From NCBI GenBank assembly GCA_041397775.1, contig JAWKWB010000009.1:62001-126000 (forward strand): a DNA stretch of 64,000 nt, written 5' to 3'. Under the pieces are notes generated by a model. That model had not been told where the DNA came from and did not search any database. It saw only the letters and a program-made list of their open reading frames with translations. Both the position numbers and the translations under genes were made by a program. This document shows, in pieces, positions 62,156 through 64,000 of the stretch (positions are counted from its first letter, which is position 1; each line of letters opens with the position of its first letter). Origin of the DNA: Ga0077555 sp041397775. GTDB lineage: Bacteria > Pseudomonadota > Alphaproteobacteria > Rhizobiales > Hyphomicrobiaceae.

Positions 62156-63817
62156 ATGCGCGCACGTCAGGTCTTCATGGACGGGCTCGTCGCTCACGGC
62201 GTCGAGCGGATCTTCGGCAATCCGGGAACGACGGAGAGCCCGCTGCTCGACAGCCTCGGTGCCTATCCGAGCATCCGCTACGTGACGGTGTTGCAGGAAT
62301 CGATCGCGCTGTGTGCGGCCAGCTACTACGCGCAGGCGTCGGGCAAGGCCGGCGTCGTCTCCGTGCACGTGGCGCCGGGCCTGGGTAACGCCATCGGCAT
62401 GCTCTACGGCGCGCTTCGCGCGGGCTCGCCCATGGTCGTGACGGCAGGCCAGCAGGATACGCGCATGCGCCTGGCCGATCCCGTGCTCGGGCACGATCTC
62501 GTGGCGATGGCGGCCCCCGTCACCAAGTGGAGCGTGCAGGTCGAGCGCGGCGACGAAATGGGCGCCATCATGCGGCGCGCGTTCAAGGTGGCGCACGACG
62601 GGACCCCTGGCCCGGTCTTCGTGTCGCTGCCGATCAACGTGATGGAGGAGGAGACGGAACTCGCGGCCACGCCGGCGGGGCCGCTCAGCCGGTCGCCGAA
62701 GCCCGAGGCGGAGGGCATTACCGCTCTGGTGCGTGCGCTGGCGGGGGCGCAAGCGCCAGTCATCGTGTGCGGCGACGACGTCGCGCGCTCGGGCGCGAGC
62801 GGCGAACTGGTGGCACTGGCCGAGGCGCTGGGTGCGTCCGTCTGGTTCGAGGGCCTCAGGATGCAGAACAGCTTCCCGACCGCCCATCCGAGTGCGCGCC
62901 TCGGCCTGCCGCTGGATGCCCAGAGCATCCGCAAGGCGTTGCACGGGGCGGATTTCGTGCTGCTGGTCGGCGGCCCGTTCTTCGAGGACGTGTGGTATGC
63001 GCCGGGCGGCCCGTTCCCGCAGGGCGCCAAGGTCGCGCAGATCGAGGCATCGCCGTCGCGGCTCGCCTACAACCATCCGCTGGAGGTGGGCGTGCTGGGT
63101 GACGTTCGCGCGGCGCTTTCCGGGGTCGTCGCCGAGCTGGCGAAGGCGCCGGCCGACTATCATGCGGCGGCTGCCAAGCGGAACGCGGCCCTTCGGGAAT
63201 TGAAGGCCCGCGAAGTCGCCGGCCAGAAGGCGCGCGCGGAAAAGGCCTGGACGCGCGAGCCCGCCTCCATGCCCCGCGTCATGGCCGAGATCCGCAGCGT
63301 CCTGCCGAAGAACGCCATCGTCGTCGACGAGACCATCACGGCCAGCATCGACCTTGCCCGCAGCATCGACTTCGCAGGGCCTGGCGATTATTTCGGCGCG
63401 CGTGGTGGCGGTATCGGCCAGGGGCTGGCCGGCGCGCTGGGCGTGCAGGTTGCCGAGCCGAACCGTCCGGTCGTGTGCATCTCGGGCGACGGCTCGGCGA
63501 TGTACTCGATCCAGGCGCTTTGGACGGCGGCGCACGTCGGCCTGCCGATCGTGTTCGTGGTCCTCGCCAACCGCGAATATCGCGTGCTCAAGCACAACAT
63601 CGACGTCTATCGCATGCGCTTCGGCATCACCTCGCAGGAGCCCTATGCGCATATGGACCTGGGCGAGCCGCGTCTCGGCTTCGTAGAGATGGCGCAGGGC
63701 ATGGGCGTCGGCGGTACGCGGGTGACGAAGGCCGACGACATCGGCCCGGCCATCGCCGCGGCGCTCGCCACCGGGCGTCCGCACGTCGTCGAGGTCGCCG
63801 TCGAAGCGAAACGCTGA
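62156..63817 (+). CDS. ThDP-dependent decarboxylase/synthase (benzoylformate decarboxylase or acetolactate synthase type)
   Basis: Encodes 553 aa from ATG 62156 (62114 is an alternative). N-terminal Pyr domain has IFGNPGTTESPLLD and the activating Glu in VTVLQESIALCAASYYAQ; the middle domain follows (to about 330); the PP domain has the ThDP motif CISGDGSAMYSIQALWTAAH ending in ANREY. Such enzymes decarboxylate 2-oxoacids or join two of them. Neighbours are a divergent class V aminotransferase and an epimerase, suggesting a small catabolic cluster, but the substrate is unclear. Confidence 0.88.
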   Translation: MRARQVFMDGLVAHGVERIFGNPGTTESPLLDSLGAYPSIRYVTVLQESIALCAASYYAQASGKAGVVSVHVAPGLGNAIGMLYGALRAGSPMVVTAGQQDTRMRLADPVLGHDLVAMAAPVTKWSVQVERGDEMGAIMRRAFKVAHDGTPGPVFVSLPINVMEEETELAATPAGPLSRSPKPEAEGITALVRALAGAQAPVIVCGDDVARSGASGELVALAEALGASVWFEGLRMQNSFPTAHPSARLGLPLDAQSIRKALHGADFVLLVGGPFFEDVWYAPGGPFPQGAKVAQIEASPSRLAYNHPLEVGVLGDVRAALSGVVAELAKAPADYHAAAAKRNAALRELKAREVAGQKARAEKAWTREPASMPRVMAEIRSVLPKNAIVVDETITASIDLARSIDFAGPGDYFGARGGGIGQGLAGALGVQVAEPNRPVVCISGDGSAMYSIQALWTAAHVGLPIVFVVLANREYRVLKHNIDVYRMRFGITSQEPYAHMDLGEPRLGFVEMAQGMGVGGTRVTKADDIGPAIAAALATGRPHVVEVAVEAKR

Positions 63818-63830
63818 TCGGGAGGGAGCG

Positions 63831-64000
63831 ATGGGTTTCGAGAAGATCGCAGTCACAGGTGGTGCCGGCCTGCTCGGCAGCCATGTCATGCGGCGGCTGG
63901 CGGGCAAGGCGCAACTCACCAGCGTCGATATCAAGCCGCCGCATCCCGACAATGCGGGGCTCGGCGGGCATGTCACGGCCTCGATCACGGACTACGAGGC
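63831..64000 (+). CDS. NAD-dependent epimerase/dehydratase, N-terminal part
   Basis: Starts at ATG 63831 behind GGGAGGGAG and runs off the right edge; 56 residues are visible. The Rossmann motif VTGGAGLLGSHVMRRLAG at the start is typical of extended short-chain dehydrogenases/epimerases. It lies 13 bases after the ThDP gene on the same strand, so they are an operon. The rest of the gene is outside the window, so the substrate cannot be guessed. Confidence 0.85.
   Translation, partial: MGFEKIAVTGGAGLLGSHVMRRLAGKAQLTSVDIKPPHPDNAGLGGHVTASITDYE

Overview
The window (64 kb, high GC, tightly packed) looks like the chromosome of an alphaproteobacterium, probably Hyphomicrobiales (Rhizobiales); I cannot name a genus. 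The support is a complete PhyR-NepR-EcfG general stress response locus with HWE-family histidine kinases, an aroK-aroB-HlyC/CorC gene order, lysC followed by ptsP, a 2-isopropylmalate synthase of the long type, and a tRNA-His with A73 and G1:U72 instead of the usual G-1:C73 pair.

Layout. 1-4.3 kb (+): oxalate/C1 operon with oxc (end only), frc, and a formyltransferase/hydrolase domain fused in frame to formate-tetrahydrofolate ligase; together they would turn oxalate into formyl-CoA, formate and 10-formyl-THF. 4.4-7.7 kb (-): aroK, aroB and a CBS-domain transporter. 7.9-10.7 kb: a tiny membrane protein, a large exported protein of unknown function, and a TerC family protein. 11-13.7 kb (-): catabolic-looking operon (old yellow enzyme, NIPSNAP-like protein, FAH-family hydrolase). 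13.9-18.7 kb: ETF-ubiquinone oxidoreductase, a small exported or anchored protein, and tex. 19.0 kb: tRNA-His. 19.5-30.1 kb (+): patatin-like lipase, a complete nine-gene N-type ATPase operon (atpDCQRBEFAG) and a PHA synthase, which may be acquired accessory DNA.

30.2-34.8 kb: an extradiol-type dioxygenase, then a pirin/FMN-reductase/glyoxalase/DoxX operon facing a LysR regulator across a short region with two inverted repeats. 34.8-41.6 kb: general stress response region (hybrid HWE kinase overlapping phyR; ecfG overlapping nepR), followed by two genes that each carry a GGAAC-N16-CGTT promoter. This region also holds several repeats and stem-loops, including an interspersed repeat at 34.8 and 40.7 kb. 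41.8-48.5 kb: CHASE-HWE kinase, leuA, a LysE-type exporter, a broken Rieske oxygenase, and a His/Tyr-rich small secreted protein. 48.7-54.7 kb: an HTH-TM protein, ptsP, lysC and an iron-dependent alcohol dehydrogenase. 54.8-58.3 kb: a nuclease homologue, an outer-membrane protein and a copper-delivery set (SCO1, PCuAC and a small Cys/His protein); three of these are frameshifted. 58.3-64 kb: a hybrid histidine kinase, and a class V aminotransferase facing a ThDP enzyme and the start of an epimerase.

Several genes (aroB N-terminus, Rieske oxygenase, nuclease, outer-membrane protein, SCO1) carry single-base losses that can be read as shortened two- or three-base runs. Residual sequencing error is as likely as real gene decay, and those calls should be read with that in mind.
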